A stretch of DNA of 12,931 bases from UBA493 sp035655435 (GCA_035655435.1 DASRUN010000053.1:1-12931), one strand, 5' to 3'. Shown: positions 6,371 to 12,909, counted from the stretch's first letter. Notes: generated from the sequence alone by a model not told the origin. Made by a program: numbers and translations.

Positions 6371-6779
6371 ATTTCTTGTGGATTCAAATATACTTGTTTA
6401 TGCATTTGACAGCTCGGAAAAGGAGAAGTTTGAAAAGGCAAAAAAATTCCTGAAAGAATCCATGGGAAATGGAAACGCATTTCTGAGTGCACAAAATCTC
6501 GCGGAATTCCACGTGAATATTACCAAGGGAAAAAACGGCATTCGGAAAAAAACATCCATTGAAATTACTGAAGCGCTTTCGGAGCAGTTTAACATTGTCA
6601 ATTACAATGAAAAAACCGTCGTAAAAGCAATCGAAACAGAGGATGAACACAAATCGCATTTTTGGGATTCGCTTCTTGCGGCTACAATGCAAGAAAACGG
6701 AATCCGGACAATTTACACGGAAAACACCAGAGATTTCAAAAAAATCCCGTGGATTAAGGCAATCAACCCCGTGATATAG
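6360..6779 (+). CDS. vapC: VapC-type PIN-domain ribonuclease toxin
   Basis: VapC toxins are Mg-dependent RNases that cut tRNA or rRNA. The PIN domain covers the whole 139 residues: the first Asp is D8 in FLVDSNILVYAFD, E49 is in NLAEFHVN, D103 is in FWDSLLAATM, and D125 is in the TENTRDF segment. All four acidic positions are present, so it should be active. The ATG at 6360 has a good SD site and overlaps vapB by 11 nt, the usual layout for a co-translated pair. It ends about 90 bp before the alpha-NAC start, with the NAC promoter in between. Confidence 0.92.
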   Translation: MTDRFLVDSNILVYAFDSSEKEKFEKAKKFLKESMGNGNAFLSAQNLAEFHVNITKGKNGIRKKTSIEITEALSEQFNIVNYNEKTVVKAIETEDEHKSHFWDSLLAATMQENGIRTIYTENTRDFKKIPWIKAINPVI

Positions 6780-6813
6780 AAAAAAAAATTGAAGTAGGGT
6801 GTTGTGATTTTCC

Positions 6814-6826
6814 ATATAATTTAAAG
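6814..6826 (+). promoter_or_regulatory. TATA box of the alpha-NAC gene
   Basis: ATATAATTTAAAG predicts a start near 6846 and a leader of about 24 nt that contains the SD site at 6857-6863. Confidence 0.5.
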
Positions 6827-6856
6827 CCTTCTTGTAATGGAAATAATAAACAGAAA

Positions 6857-6863
6857 AGGTGAT
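6857..6863 (+). promoter_or_regulatory. SD site fixing the alpha-NAC start
   Basis: AGGTGAT is six bases before ATG 6870. It supports this start over the upstream ATG at 6837, whose extra 11 residues are absent from typical archaeal NAC. Confidence 0.65.
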
Positions 6864-6869
6864 TTGACA

Positions 6870-7202
6870 ATGTTTCCGGGAATGGGCGGAATGGATCCGC
6901 GTAGAATGAAAATGATGATGAAGCAAATGGGCATCAAGCAGGAAGACATTAATGCCACACGAGTTATTTTTGAATTAGAGAATGGAAAAATTATAATAGA
7001 AAATCCTACGGTTTCCGCAATAGAAATGCAGGGACAAAAAACTTATACTGTTACGGGAAACGCGGTTGAGGAAAAAACAATTCCGGAAGAGGATGTAAAA
7101 ATGGTTGCTGAACAGGCAAAGGTCTCCGAAAAAAACGCCAGGAAAGCACTCGAAGAATCCGATGGAGATATTGCTGAAGCAATCTCCAAACTGCAAGAGT
7201 GA
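6870..7202 (+). CDS. nac: Archaeal nascent polypeptide-associated complex protein (alpha-NAC)
   Basis: NAC binds the ribosome near the exit tunnel and shields emerging chains; in archaea it is a homodimer. The 110 residues show the archaeal layout. MFPGMGGMDPRRMKMMMKQMG is the Met/Gly-rich start (not all copied here). The NAC beta-barrel region is near 27-63, with IENPTVSAIEMQGQKTYTV. A UBA domain at about 72-110 starts IPEEDVKMVAEQ and contains ARKALEESDGDIAEAISKL. Length is normal. It has its own promoter and SD site after vapC. Family call is firm. Confidence 0.95.
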   Translation: MFPGMGGMDPRRMKMMMKQMGIKQEDINATRVIFELENGKIIIENPTVSAIEMQGQKTYTVTGNAVEEKTIPEEDVKMVAEQAKVSEKNARKALEESDGDIAEAISKLQE

Positions 7203-7252
7203 ATTTGAACATCTTATTCTATAAAAGAATCAAAGTAGCTATGAGCAAACCA

Positions 7253-7263
7253 TTAAATATAAA
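7253..7263 (+). promoter_or_regulatory. TATA box of the 139-aa basic orphan
   Basis: TTAAATATAAA is centred about 24 bp before the ATG at 7282. The 79-bp gap after alpha-NAC also holds a weak ATTCT/AGAAT repeat (7216-7230). Confidence 0.45.
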
Positions 7264-7281
7264 ATAAATTAATTGATCCAT

Positions 7282-7698
7282 ATGCCTTTGCCCAATATAT
7301 TAAGAAGAAAATTTAGGAAAGAAGGGAGAGTAGAAATTCCTTTGAAGAAGGTTCCGTTTTTGGAACTACTTCGAGATGGCATGCAATCAATTAAAAACAG
7401 ACCTGTACTCACCGCAGATGCTAAAAGACTAAGAGATAGAACCACCGGATTTGGATTTCTCCCAAAATATCAATCTAAAACTAAAGACAATACCGCCGGA
7501 GCAATTAAGTTGGAGCGCCATGGCACTGTAGAACATTTTGATATAAAGGGACAACGAAGGATCACAAGAAGCGGCAAAGAGTTTGATAGAAGAGAAGGCA
7601 AACGTGACAAAAGAGCTAATCCTGTTAATAGACGGAACCAAACAAGACGAACCGTAACGGATGACGATCGAGCATTATATCCAGAAAAATGGAAATAG
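7282..7698 (+). CDS. Highly basic orphan protein, probably disordered
   Basis: This protein is 138 residues long from ATG 7282; a TTG three codons earlier is less likely. Lys and Arg are very frequent, and the last 45 residues (for example RREGKRDKRANPVNRRNQTRR) are almost without hydrophobic residues. The N-terminal part (LPNILRRKFRKEGRVEIPL) could fold. No family is recognised. High positive charge suggests RNA or DNA contact, or a disordered tail on the ribosome, but this is inference. The gene is leaderless and lies alone between nac and the fumarase-like gene. Codon choice (many AGA, GTA, ACA) resembles the orphans at 4931, 11311 and 11575. Confidence 0.7.
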   Translation: MPLPNILRRKFRKEGRVEIPLKKVPFLELLRDGMQSIKNRPVLTADAKRLRDRTTGFGFLPKYQSKTKDNTAGAIKLERHGTVEHFDIKGQRRITRSGKEFDRREGKRDKRANPVNRRNQTRRTVTDDDRALYPEKWK

Positions 7699-7750
7699 TG
7701 GAAATTACAAAATTAAAATAAATTATTTGAAAAATATGGACTGATTAATT

Positions 7751-9133
7751 GTGGAATTTCGAACTGAGAAAGATTCTCTTGGAACAAAAAAAGTTCCGAA
7801 AAATGCGTATTACGGAGTTCACACTCAGCGCTCAATAGAAAATTTTTCTATTTCTCAAAAACTTCCAATTGAACTAATTTATTCGTCAGTGAAAATAAAA
7901 AAAGCTTGCGCGAAAGCGAATTCTGAATTAAATGATTTGGATGCAAAAAAAGCAAAAGCAATTCAAAAAGCGTGCGATGAAATTCTTCGAGGAAAATTTG
8001 ATGCAGAATTTCCACTTGGAATTTTTCAAGCAGGTTCCGGGACAAGCACGAACATGAATGTGAATGAGGTTATAGCGAATCGTGCTTCGGAAATTTTGGG
8101 AAAAGAAAAAGGGTCAAAATTTGTTCACGCGAACGATGATGTGAATAAAGGACAAAGCACTAACAACGAATTTCCTTCCGCGATTAGAGTTACAGCAACG
8201 GAGCAAGGTGTTTTGCTTTTGCGGAATTTGGATTCTTTGGAGCGCGAACTCGGAAAAAAAGGAAAACAATTTTCAAAAATCCTCAAATCAGGCAGAACGC
8301 ATTTGCAGGATGCAGTTCCAATAACTCTTGGACAGGAATTTGATGCTTATGCTTTCGCGCTGAGAAAACATTCAAAGCGGATCAAAAGCGCGTTGGAAAA
8401 TGTGAAGGAATTAGGAGTTGGTGGAACTGCAGTTGGAACGGGTTTGAACACGCGAAAAGGTTTCCGCGAAAAAATCGTGAAGCATTTGAATGCTGACACA
8501 AAATTGGGTTTTAGGGTTACAAAGAACGGAGTGGAGGCAACGCAATTTCTAACTGATATTGGAACACTTTCCAGCGCAGTGAAAAATCTCGCGGTTGATT
8601 TGAACAAAATTTCTAATGATTTAAGGTTATTGAGTTCGGGCCCGAAAACAGGTTTTAATGAGATAAATTTGCCCGCGGTTGAACCGGGTTCTTCTATAAT
8701 GCCTGGAAAAGTGAATCCTTCAATTTCTGAAGCAATGAACATGGCGTGTATTAAAACAATGGGGAATGATTATGCGATTACTATTGCATGCTCCGCTGGC
8801 CAGCTTGAGCTTAATACCCACATGCCGCTCATTGGCGCGAACATGCTTGATTCTTTGGAAATAATGAAAAATGCAATGAAAGATTTCTCCGAGAAATGTG
8901 TGAAAGGGATTACCGCGAATAAAGAGCAAATGAAATATTATGTTGAGCATTCCGCCGCATTGGGAACTGCTTTGAATCCATTGATTGGTTATGATAAGGT
9001 TGCGGAATTAGTAAAGGAATCTTTGCGCGAAAACAAATCCATCAAAGAACTCGTGCTGGAAAAGAAATTGCTTTCAAAAAAAGAAGTTGAAAAATATTTG
9101 AACCCGCAAAACTTGACGAAACCGAATTTGTGA
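7751..9133 (+). CDS. Class II fumarase / aspartase-family lyase
   Basis: The enzyme either hydrates fumarate to malate or removes ammonia from aspartate; both belong to one superfamily. The signature GSSIMPGKVNP is at 313-323, with the catalytic Ser at 314, Lys320, Asn322 and Glu327. GRTHLQDA with H184 and GSGTSTNMNVNE near 95-106 are present. VHANDDVN at 125-132 keeps the fumarase B-site His, Asn and Asp. Other stretches look like aspartase: YYGVHT (20-25), GQEF (194-197), LRLLSSGP, NEINLP and GITAN. The usual QS[ST]ND reads QSTNN, so Asn139 replaces Asp. At 460 residues the length fits fumC. The start is GTG 7751, matching the family N-terminus, with AATAAATT (7717-7724) as a possible TATA box. 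Fumarase is more likely; aspartase is not excluded. Confidence 0.9.
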   Translation: MEFRTEKDSLGTKKVPKNAYYGVHTQRSIENFSISQKLPIELIYSSVKIKKACAKANSELNDLDAKKAKAIQKACDEILRGKFDAEFPLGIFQAGSGTSTNMNVNEVIANRASEILGKEKGSKFVHANDDVNKGQSTNNEFPSAIRVTATEQGVLLLRNLDSLERELGKKGKQFSKILKSGRTHLQDAVPITLGQEFDAYAFALRKHSKRIKSALENVKELGVGGTAVGTGLNTRKGFREKIVKHLNADTKLGFRVTKNGVEATQFLTDIGTLSSAVKNLAVDLNKISNDLRLLSSGPKTGFNEINLPAVEPGSSIMPGKVNPSISEAMNMACIKTMGNDYAITIACSAGQLELNTHMPLIGANMLDSLEIMKNAMKDFSEKCVKGITANKEQMKYYVEHSAALGTALNPLIGYDKVAELVKESLRENKSIKELVLEKKLLSKKEVEKYLNPQNLTKPNL

Positions 9134-9136
9134 AAA

Positions 9137-10480
9137 TCAGCTTTCAGAAATTTCCAATTCTTCCTGCGTTTCCTGCGCTTGAATATCCGTTACTCCGCTT
9201 CTTTCGGAAGCATTCATTATAATTGTGAGCGAAACCTCATCGCCTGCTTTTCTATCAATAGAAACAAATGCACTGAATGAACCTTGTGGAAGCGCAAATG
9301 TGAGGTTTTGATCCGAAACGAAAACGGAATCCGTTTCCACAACAGCTTTCTGGAGAACCTCAATTGTGATTCCGTTTGCGGATTCAATAGAATTGATTGC
9401 GTTCAAAAAATCGGTTTTGTTTCCTATAATCGTTCCTTGGAAAGAAACCATTGGATCTTCAATTGAAGAAACTTTAAAATCCAAGGAATTCAATTGCGTT
9501 TCCAAAGAACTTTTGAATTCCGCATAATCAACATTTGCATCCGTTGTTATCATTGTAAATCCGGAGGAAAGCTGATTGTTGTAAGAGGAAATTCCTTCAA
9601 AGCCGTTCAAAAAAGTTTCCAAATCCTGTGCGAAAAAAGAATTCGAATCCGTGAAATTCACGCGCAAATCATTTGATGTTGGAGCAACAAGAAGGGAAGA
9701 ATTTGAAAATTGTGTTTCCAAAGAAGTTTTTGCTGAATCAAGTTTTTGGCTTTGTGTTATCGAAAGAGATGATCTTACAAAGAATTCTTCTTCGAGTTTA
9801 CTCAGAGTAAATGCTCCATCAAAAAAGTAAAATTGCGGGTTGTTTGTTAGGTTTGATTCTTCAAAAGCTATCATCTCCACTATTGCCTGTCCTTGGAAAA
9901 CCGCACTCAGAGAAACAATTAATTCATCTCCAATAACAGAGTTTGTTGTAATGTAGGCTTGTGTTTGCGGATTCGGAAAAGTATAATTTTGGTCTAGGTC
10001 AAGAGAAGGGTTTGTGAATGTAACATTTGGAGGAAGGGATACAAGTGCTTGTACAAACATTTGTGCCCCTGAAAGGTTTTCCAAAGTATTCAATTTGGAA
10101 ATTATTTCACCTATTTTGTCGATGCTTGAAAGCCTGAGCTCCGCGCGGAAGTTTTCCGTTCTTCCGGCTTGTACCGGAACTATTTGCGAATTTTCAGCGG
10201 AAAGAATTCCATCTATTAATTCAAGCTCCTGCTTTACAATTGCAACATTATTTTGGTCTGTTGTCCCTACAAGAACCGCTGTTGGAAACAATTGGATTAC
10301 TTTTGCTTGGATGTTGGATGCCTGGTAATTAACCTGAGTTGTCTGCTGATTTTGCGGATCTGGGTTTACGGGGGTTTGCGTGGCCGGGTTATTGTTCGCA
10401 CTAATGAGGAAACCTACTGTAGAGGTAACCATTATGAAGGCTATTACTAAGGACCAAAGCTGGTTTTTTGTGAGATGCAT
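9137..10480 (-). CDS. Membrane-anchored, sequon-rich extracellular protein
   Basis: This 447-residue protein is not recognised. Residues 9-27 (WSLVIAFIMVTSTVGFLIS) form one membrane anchor after a short HLTKNQL start, so the rest is probably outside the cell. A Asn/Pro/Gln/Thr-rich linker (about 28-53) follows. The body has nine Asn-X-Ser/Thr sequons and no cysteine, as expected for an archaeal surface glycoprotein. Two stretches, near TSLETQFSNSSLLVAP and SSLETQLNSLDFKVSS, resemble each other and suggest repeated small alpha/beta units. The end is Glu-rich. ATG 10480 is preferred over TTG 10486 because it is the usual codon, but no clean TATA box decides. It ends 3 nt from the convergent fumarase-like gene. 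Confidence 0.8.
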   Translation of the reverse strand: MHLTKNQLWSLVIAFIMVTSTVGFLISANNNPATQTPVNPDPQNQQTTQVNYQASNIQAKVIQLFPTAVLVGTTDQNNVAIVKQELELIDGILSAENSQIVPVQAGRTENFRAELRLSSIDKIGEIISKLNTLENLSGAQMFVQALVSLPPNVTFTNPSLDLDQNYTFPNPQTQAYITTNSVIGDELIVSLSAVFQGQAIVEMIAFEESNLTNNPQFYFFDGAFTLSKLEEEFFVRSSLSITQSQKLDSAKTSLETQFSNSSLLVAPTSNDLRVNFTDSNSFFAQDLETFLNGFEGISSYNNQLSSGFTMITTDANVDYAEFKSSLETQLNSLDFKVSSIEDPMVSFQGTIIGNKTDFLNAINSIESANGITIEVLQKAVVETDSVFVSDQNLTFALPQGSFSAFVSIDRKAGDEVSLTIIMNASERSGVTDIQAQETQEELEISES

Positions 10481-10555
10481 TTTCAAATAACCTTTAAAAT
10501 ACTATTCAAAGCTAAAATTATACGAATTAAAGCATTCAATTTTTGTGGAAAACAC

Positions 10556-10563
10556 TTTAAAAA
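10556..10563 (+). promoter_or_regulatory. TATA box of the FKBP gene
   Basis: TTTAAAAA lies about 28 bp before ATG 10588. The 107-bp gap to the divergent gene also holds TTTAAAAT (10493-10500) and TAAAATTATA (10513-10522), possible boxes for the divergent gene. Confidence 0.45.
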
Positions 10564-10587
10564 AACAGCTTTTTGGAAAGTATTTTT

Positions 10588-11286
10588 ATGAAAGAAAAAA
10601 ACATGGTTATGCTCGAATTTACCGGAAAAGAAGTTAGTTCGGGGAGAATATTTGACACAACAAGCGAAGCAACCGCAAAACAAAATGGTTTGTACAGAGA
10701 AGGCGGAGTGTTCAGGGCAATTCCGGTTATAGTTGGAAACGGAGATGTTCTTTCGGGTTTGGATGAAGCTTTGAAGGAAATGCGGGAAGGGGAAACAAAA
10801 AAAGTAAGGCTTTCTCCGGAAAAAGCTTTTGGAAATAGGAAAAGCAATTTGATTGTTGTTGTTCCTTTGCAGGAATTTCGCACAAGAAAAATACAACCTG
10901 TTCCGGGTTTGATTGTTGATTTGAACGGAAATTACGGAAGGGTTCAAACAATTTCAGGGGGAAGGGTTAGGGTTGATTTGAACAATGATCTTGCCGGAAA
11001 AGAGGTTGAGTATGAAATTAAAATTACAAAAGAAATAACCGATTTGAAAGAAAAGGCCGAGTTGCTCACACAAAAATTTTTTCCATTGAGGAATGAAAAA
11101 GTCCAAACCAAAATTGAAAATGATGTTTTGAAATTAAAATTTCCAAGCAAAGAAATTGCAAAACAATTAACCCCATTGATCGTTCCTTTCACTCAGTCCA
11201 TGAAACAGGCGCTCCCGGAAATCAAAAGCGTGGAAATGGATGATTCGTTTGAAGAAAAGCCGAAAAAAGAAAACAAAAAAGAATAA
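10588..11286 (+). CDS. SlyD-like FKBP-type peptidyl-prolyl isomerase
   Basis: The enzyme speeds cis-trans isomerisation of prolyl bonds and acts as a folding chaperone. The FKBP core contains MLEFTGKEVSSGRIFDTT, then VIVGNGDVLSGLDEALKEM and VRLSPEKAFG. The insert-in-flap chaperone domain follows, with GLIVDLNGNYGRVQTISGGR and VRVDLNNDLAGKEVEYEI. The last ~90 residues are a charged extension ending EEKPKKENKKE, longer than in bacterial SlyD but common in long archaeal FKBPs. ATG 10588 is favoured by the TATA box about 28 bp upstream; TTG 10573 and ATG 10603 are alternatives. The stop overlaps the TATA box of the next gene. Confidence 0.92.
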   Translation: MKEKNMVMLEFTGKEVSSGRIFDTTSEATAKQNGLYREGGVFRAIPVIVGNGDVLSGLDEALKEMREGETKKVRLSPEKAFGNRKSNLIVVVPLQEFRTRKIQPVPGLIVDLNGNYGRVQTISGGRVRVDLNNDLAGKEVEYEIKITKEITDLKEKAELLTQKFFPLRNEKVQTKIENDVLKLKFPSKEIAKQLTPLIVPFTQSMKQALPEIKSVEMDDSFEEKPKKENKKE

Positions 11287-11289
11287 ATA
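11282..11289 (+). promoter_or_regulatory. AATAAATA promoter box containing the FKBP stop codon
   Basis: The box begins 29 bp before ATG 11311 and contains the FKBP TAA at 11284-11286. It is the first of three identical boxes ahead of consecutive genes. Confidence 0.55.
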
Positions 11290-11310
11290 CTGGCACTGAG
11301 TTTATTTTTT

Positions 11311-11520
11311 ATGGTAGGACATCACGGAAGAACGCATTTTGATAGAGAAAGAAAACGGGAGCAAAAAAAAGCTGAAAAAGCACAGAGTACTCCGAAAAAT
11401 GTAAGACCGAGATTAAAATTTGCTGATTTAGACGCTAAAATTGAAATGGTTATGACCGCTAGAAAATGCAACAGAGAAACAGCTACACAAATAATTTATT
11501 CCGAGTATGATATCGTTTGA
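11311..11520 (+). CDS. 69-aa basic orphan protein
   Basis: The N-terminal half (HHGRTHFDRERKREQKKAEK) is highly charged and basic with a His-rich start. The C-terminal half (about 36-69: LKFADLDAKIEMVMTARKCN onward) looks like a small helical domain. No family is recognised. The ATG at 11311 is leaderless behind an AATAAATA box. The tail resembles a compact helix pair, so a small DNA- or RNA-associated factor is possible, but the sequence does not show it. Confidence 0.65.
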   Translation: MVGHHGRTHFDRERKREQKKAEKAQSTPKNVRPRLKFADLDAKIEMVMTARKCNRETATQIIYSEYDIV

Positions 11521-11544
11521 TGACTAAAACGCATTCTGAAAAGG

Positions 11545-11552
11545 AATAAATA
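11545..11552 (+). promoter_or_regulatory. AATAAATA promoter box of the 113-aa gene
   Basis: The box begins 30 bp before ATG 11575, 24 bp after the previous stop. It is the second copy of the series. Confidence 0.55.
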
Positions 11553-11574
11553 CAACCATGTTTCTTTCTATTTG

Positions 11575-11913
11575 ATGGCAAGAAATCAAAAAAGAAAAGT
11601 AAGAGTAATACGTAAAGGTAGAAAAATAAAAGTTCCAGATACTGATAGGTTTAGAATTGATGGAATTGATGTTACTAGAAGACACGCAGGTTTCCAAGGC
11701 CAGAGGAACACATCGAAACAATTCAGGGGATCCAAAGTAATAACCTTCGGCTTTAATGCAGAAAGAGCTGCAGGAACAACTGTTAAACCTCGGAAGAGAG
11801 AAGATTATGTGGAGCCACAAGATAAACTTACTTCAAGATTTATGAAAAGATTCACTAAGCCAAAATGGGAAGGAATGGGAAATAGAGGGTGGAACCCGGG
11901 CAAAAAGAAATAA
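11575..11913 (+). CDS. 112-aa very basic orphan protein
   Basis: The protein is dominated by Lys, Arg and Gly: ARNQKRKVRVIRKGRKIKVP at the start and MGNRGWNPGKKK at the end. Hydrophobic residues are sparse, so much of it may be disordered. The order (basic strand, Gly/Arg segment, aromatic-basic tail) resembles an RNA-binding or ribosome-associated protein, but no ribosomal family is recognised. ATG 11575 is preferred to the TTG directly before it because of the promoter spacing. AGA, GTA and ATA codons are common, as in the other basic orphans. Confidence 0.65.
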   Translation: MARNQKRKVRVIRKGRKIKVPDTDRFRIDGIDVTRRHAGFQGQRNTSKQFRGSKVITFGFNAERAAGTTVKPRKREDYVEPQDKLTSRFMKRFTKPKWEGMGNRGWNPGKKK

Positions 11914-11916
11914 ATA
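11909..11916 (+). promoter_or_regulatory. AATAAATA promoter box containing the previous stop codon
   Basis: The box begins 29 bp before ATG 11938 and contains the TAA at 11911-11913. It is the third copy of the series. Confidence 0.55.
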
Positions 11917-11937
11917 TTAGGCAAATATAACTTTTAC

Positions 11938-12306
11938 ATGCCACTAATTTTCGCGGTGAAAAAAACCAAGAAAAAAACCGCTCCAAAACCTGAGAAAGAA
12001 TTCGAAGAAGAAACTCCTGAGGAAGAAGCTTCTGAAGAGGAAAGCGAAGAAGAAGCTGAAGAGGAACCTGAAGAAGGAGAAGAAGAACTTCCTAATGAAG
12101 CAGGAGAAGAATTTGCTGATGAATCAATGCCTGTTCAGGAGCAAAGCATTTTCACAACAAAAAACATTACAATTGTTCTCGTTGCAATCCTGGTTTTAAT
12201 CATAATAAACAATTGGGCAGTTTACGGAATTGTCATTGTAGTAATAATATTTTTTTTCATGTGGAAATTTCACATAAAAAGAAAGCACGGGAAGAGAATC
12301 GAGTAG
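11938..12306 (+). CDS. Acidic protein with a C-terminal membrane hairpin
   Basis: This 122-residue protein starts with a basic stretch (KKTKKKTAPKPEK), followed by an almost pure Glu run with some Pro, Ser and Ala (about 19-65). It then has two hydrophobic segments, NITIVLVAILVLIII and AVYGIVIVVIIFFFMW, separated by NNW, and ends in a basic tail (KFHIKRKHGKRIE). The two segments would form a hairpin with both ends on the same, probably cytoplasmic, side. The acidic part could bind basic proteins or divalent ions; the adjacent genes encode very basic proteins, which may be coincidence. No family is recognised. Confidence 0.75.
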   Translation: MPLIFAVKKTKKKTAPKPEKEFEEETPEEEASEEESEEEAEEEPEEGEEELPNEAGEEFADESMPVQEQSIFTTKNITIVLVAILVLIIINNWAVYGIVIVVIIFFFMWKFHIKRKHGKRIE

Positions 12307-12320
12307 CCAAAAACATTATG

Positions 12321-12327
12321 TTTAAAT
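12321..12327 (+). promoter_or_regulatory. TATA box of the Fic-like gene
   Basis: TTTAAAT lies about 27 bp before ATG 12351. Its 3' half is shared with the 23-bp palindrome at 12324-12346. Confidence 0.5.
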
Positions 12328-12346
12328 TATGTAATTTACATAATTT
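12324..12346. promoter_or_regulatory. 23-bp perfect palindrome over the Fic promoter
   Basis: AAATTATGTAA (12324-12334) and TTACATAATTT (12336-12346) form a perfect 11-bp inverted repeat around one T. It overlaps the TATA box and ends 4 bp before the ATG at 12351, so a bound dimer would block initiation. Confidence 0.7.
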
Positions 12347-12350
12347 GTGC

Positions 12351-12716
12351 ATGGCAAGGATTTCCGCAAAAACTCTGTCAAAAGAGGCAATAATAGAAAT
12401 AAACAAGAAATTTGATAAAGGCATCATAAGAAGCGATGAACTTGAGCACATTGTTTACAAGGTTGCAAACACTAGGGGAATAGACAGGAAAGCCGCAACT
12501 TTGCTCATGGACATTGCGAGAAGGCATGTTTTTGCGGACGGGAACAAGAGAACGGCATTTGAGGCAATGGTCGCATTTTTAAGAATAAACGGAAAAGAAT
12601 TAGAAGTTGGAGAAACCTCAAGATTCAATGTGGTCGTGTGGACTGTGAAACCAAAAACAACAATTGAAGAAATTTCGACATGGATAGCAAACCACACAAG
12701 GGGGAGCAGAAGATGA
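12351..12716 (+). CDS. Fic/Doc-family toxin (nucleotidyl- or phospho-transferase)
   Basis: Fic/Doc proteins move AMP or phosphate onto target proteins such as EF-Tu. The motif HVFADGNKRTA is at 59-69, a full match to HxFx(D/N)GNxR with catalytic His59, so activity is expected. At 121 residues it has the compact size of Doc. The N-terminus lacks an obvious inhibitory (S/T)xxxE(G/N) helix, so control may come from a separate partner. ATG 12351 is chosen because it follows the TATA box by about 27 bp; an in-frame ATG at 12318 would place the palindrome inside the coding region. The stop overlaps the ATG of a 42-aa gene. Confidence 0.85.
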   Translation: MARISAKTLSKEAIIEINKKFDKGIIRSDELEHIVYKVANTRGIDRKAATLLMDIARRHVFADGNKRTAFEAMVAFLRINGKELEVGETSRFNVVVWTVKPKTTIEEISTWIANHTRGSRR

Positions 12717-12841
12717 AAATAATCAAGGTAAAGGGAAAAAGGGAGCCTATTACAATGGCAGAATGGAAGGACATAAAAAAGATAGTCGAAGAGGATCTGA
12801 TCAAATACAGGGAATTTTATAAGCAGCTCGCCGAATTATAG
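12713..12841 (+). CDS. 42-aa protein overlapping the Fic stop, possible antitoxin
   Basis: The ATG overlaps the Fic TGA (ATGA), which points to translational coupling. The protein starts MKIIKVKGKREPITMAEW, then a charged helix (KDIKKIVEEDLIKYREFYKQ) and ends LAEL. The beta-strand plus amphipathic helix form resembles a small Fic inhibitor or a truncated antitoxin. Known Doc loci put the antitoxin first, so a reversed order would be unusual. It may also be an unrelated short protein. No family is recognised. Confidence 0.55.
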   Translation: MKIIKVKGKREPITMAEWKDIKKIVEEDLIKYREFYKQLAEL

Positions 12842-12899
12842 CCGAAACCCGAAGGTCTTTTACGCAGGATATTTTCAGTTCTTTTTCGCAGAAAGTGAG

Positions 12900-12909
12900 C
12901 TTTATAAAG
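12900..12909 (+). promoter_or_regulatory. Palindromic TATA box of a gene beyond the window
   Basis: CTTTATAAAG predicts a start near 12930, just at the window edge. No coding frame is visible in 12842-12931, though TTCTTTTTC near 12879-12887 may end the Fic operon. Confidence 0.45.

Noticed and set aside
6058..6492. Minus-strand frame across vapBC
   Set aside because: It lies antisense to two well-supported genes and is rich in Phe, Leu and Ser, as expected from the reverse of Lys/Glu-rich coding sequence.
6837..6869. Upstream ATG for alpha-NAC
   Set aside because: The extra 11 residues are atypical and the SD site sits correctly for ATG 6870.
7216..7230. ATTCT/AGAAT inverted repeat after alpha-NAC
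   Set aside because: Only five pairs in AT-rich DNA and no T-tract, so chance is likely.
10573..11192. Minus-strand frames inside the FKBP gene
   Set aside because: They are reverse-strand shadows of the FKBP frame with no promoter or family match.
12318..12350. Longer Fic start at ATG 12318
   Set aside because: It would put the TATA box and the palindrome inside the coding sequence, and the added residues (FKLCNLHNLC) only spell out the palindrome.
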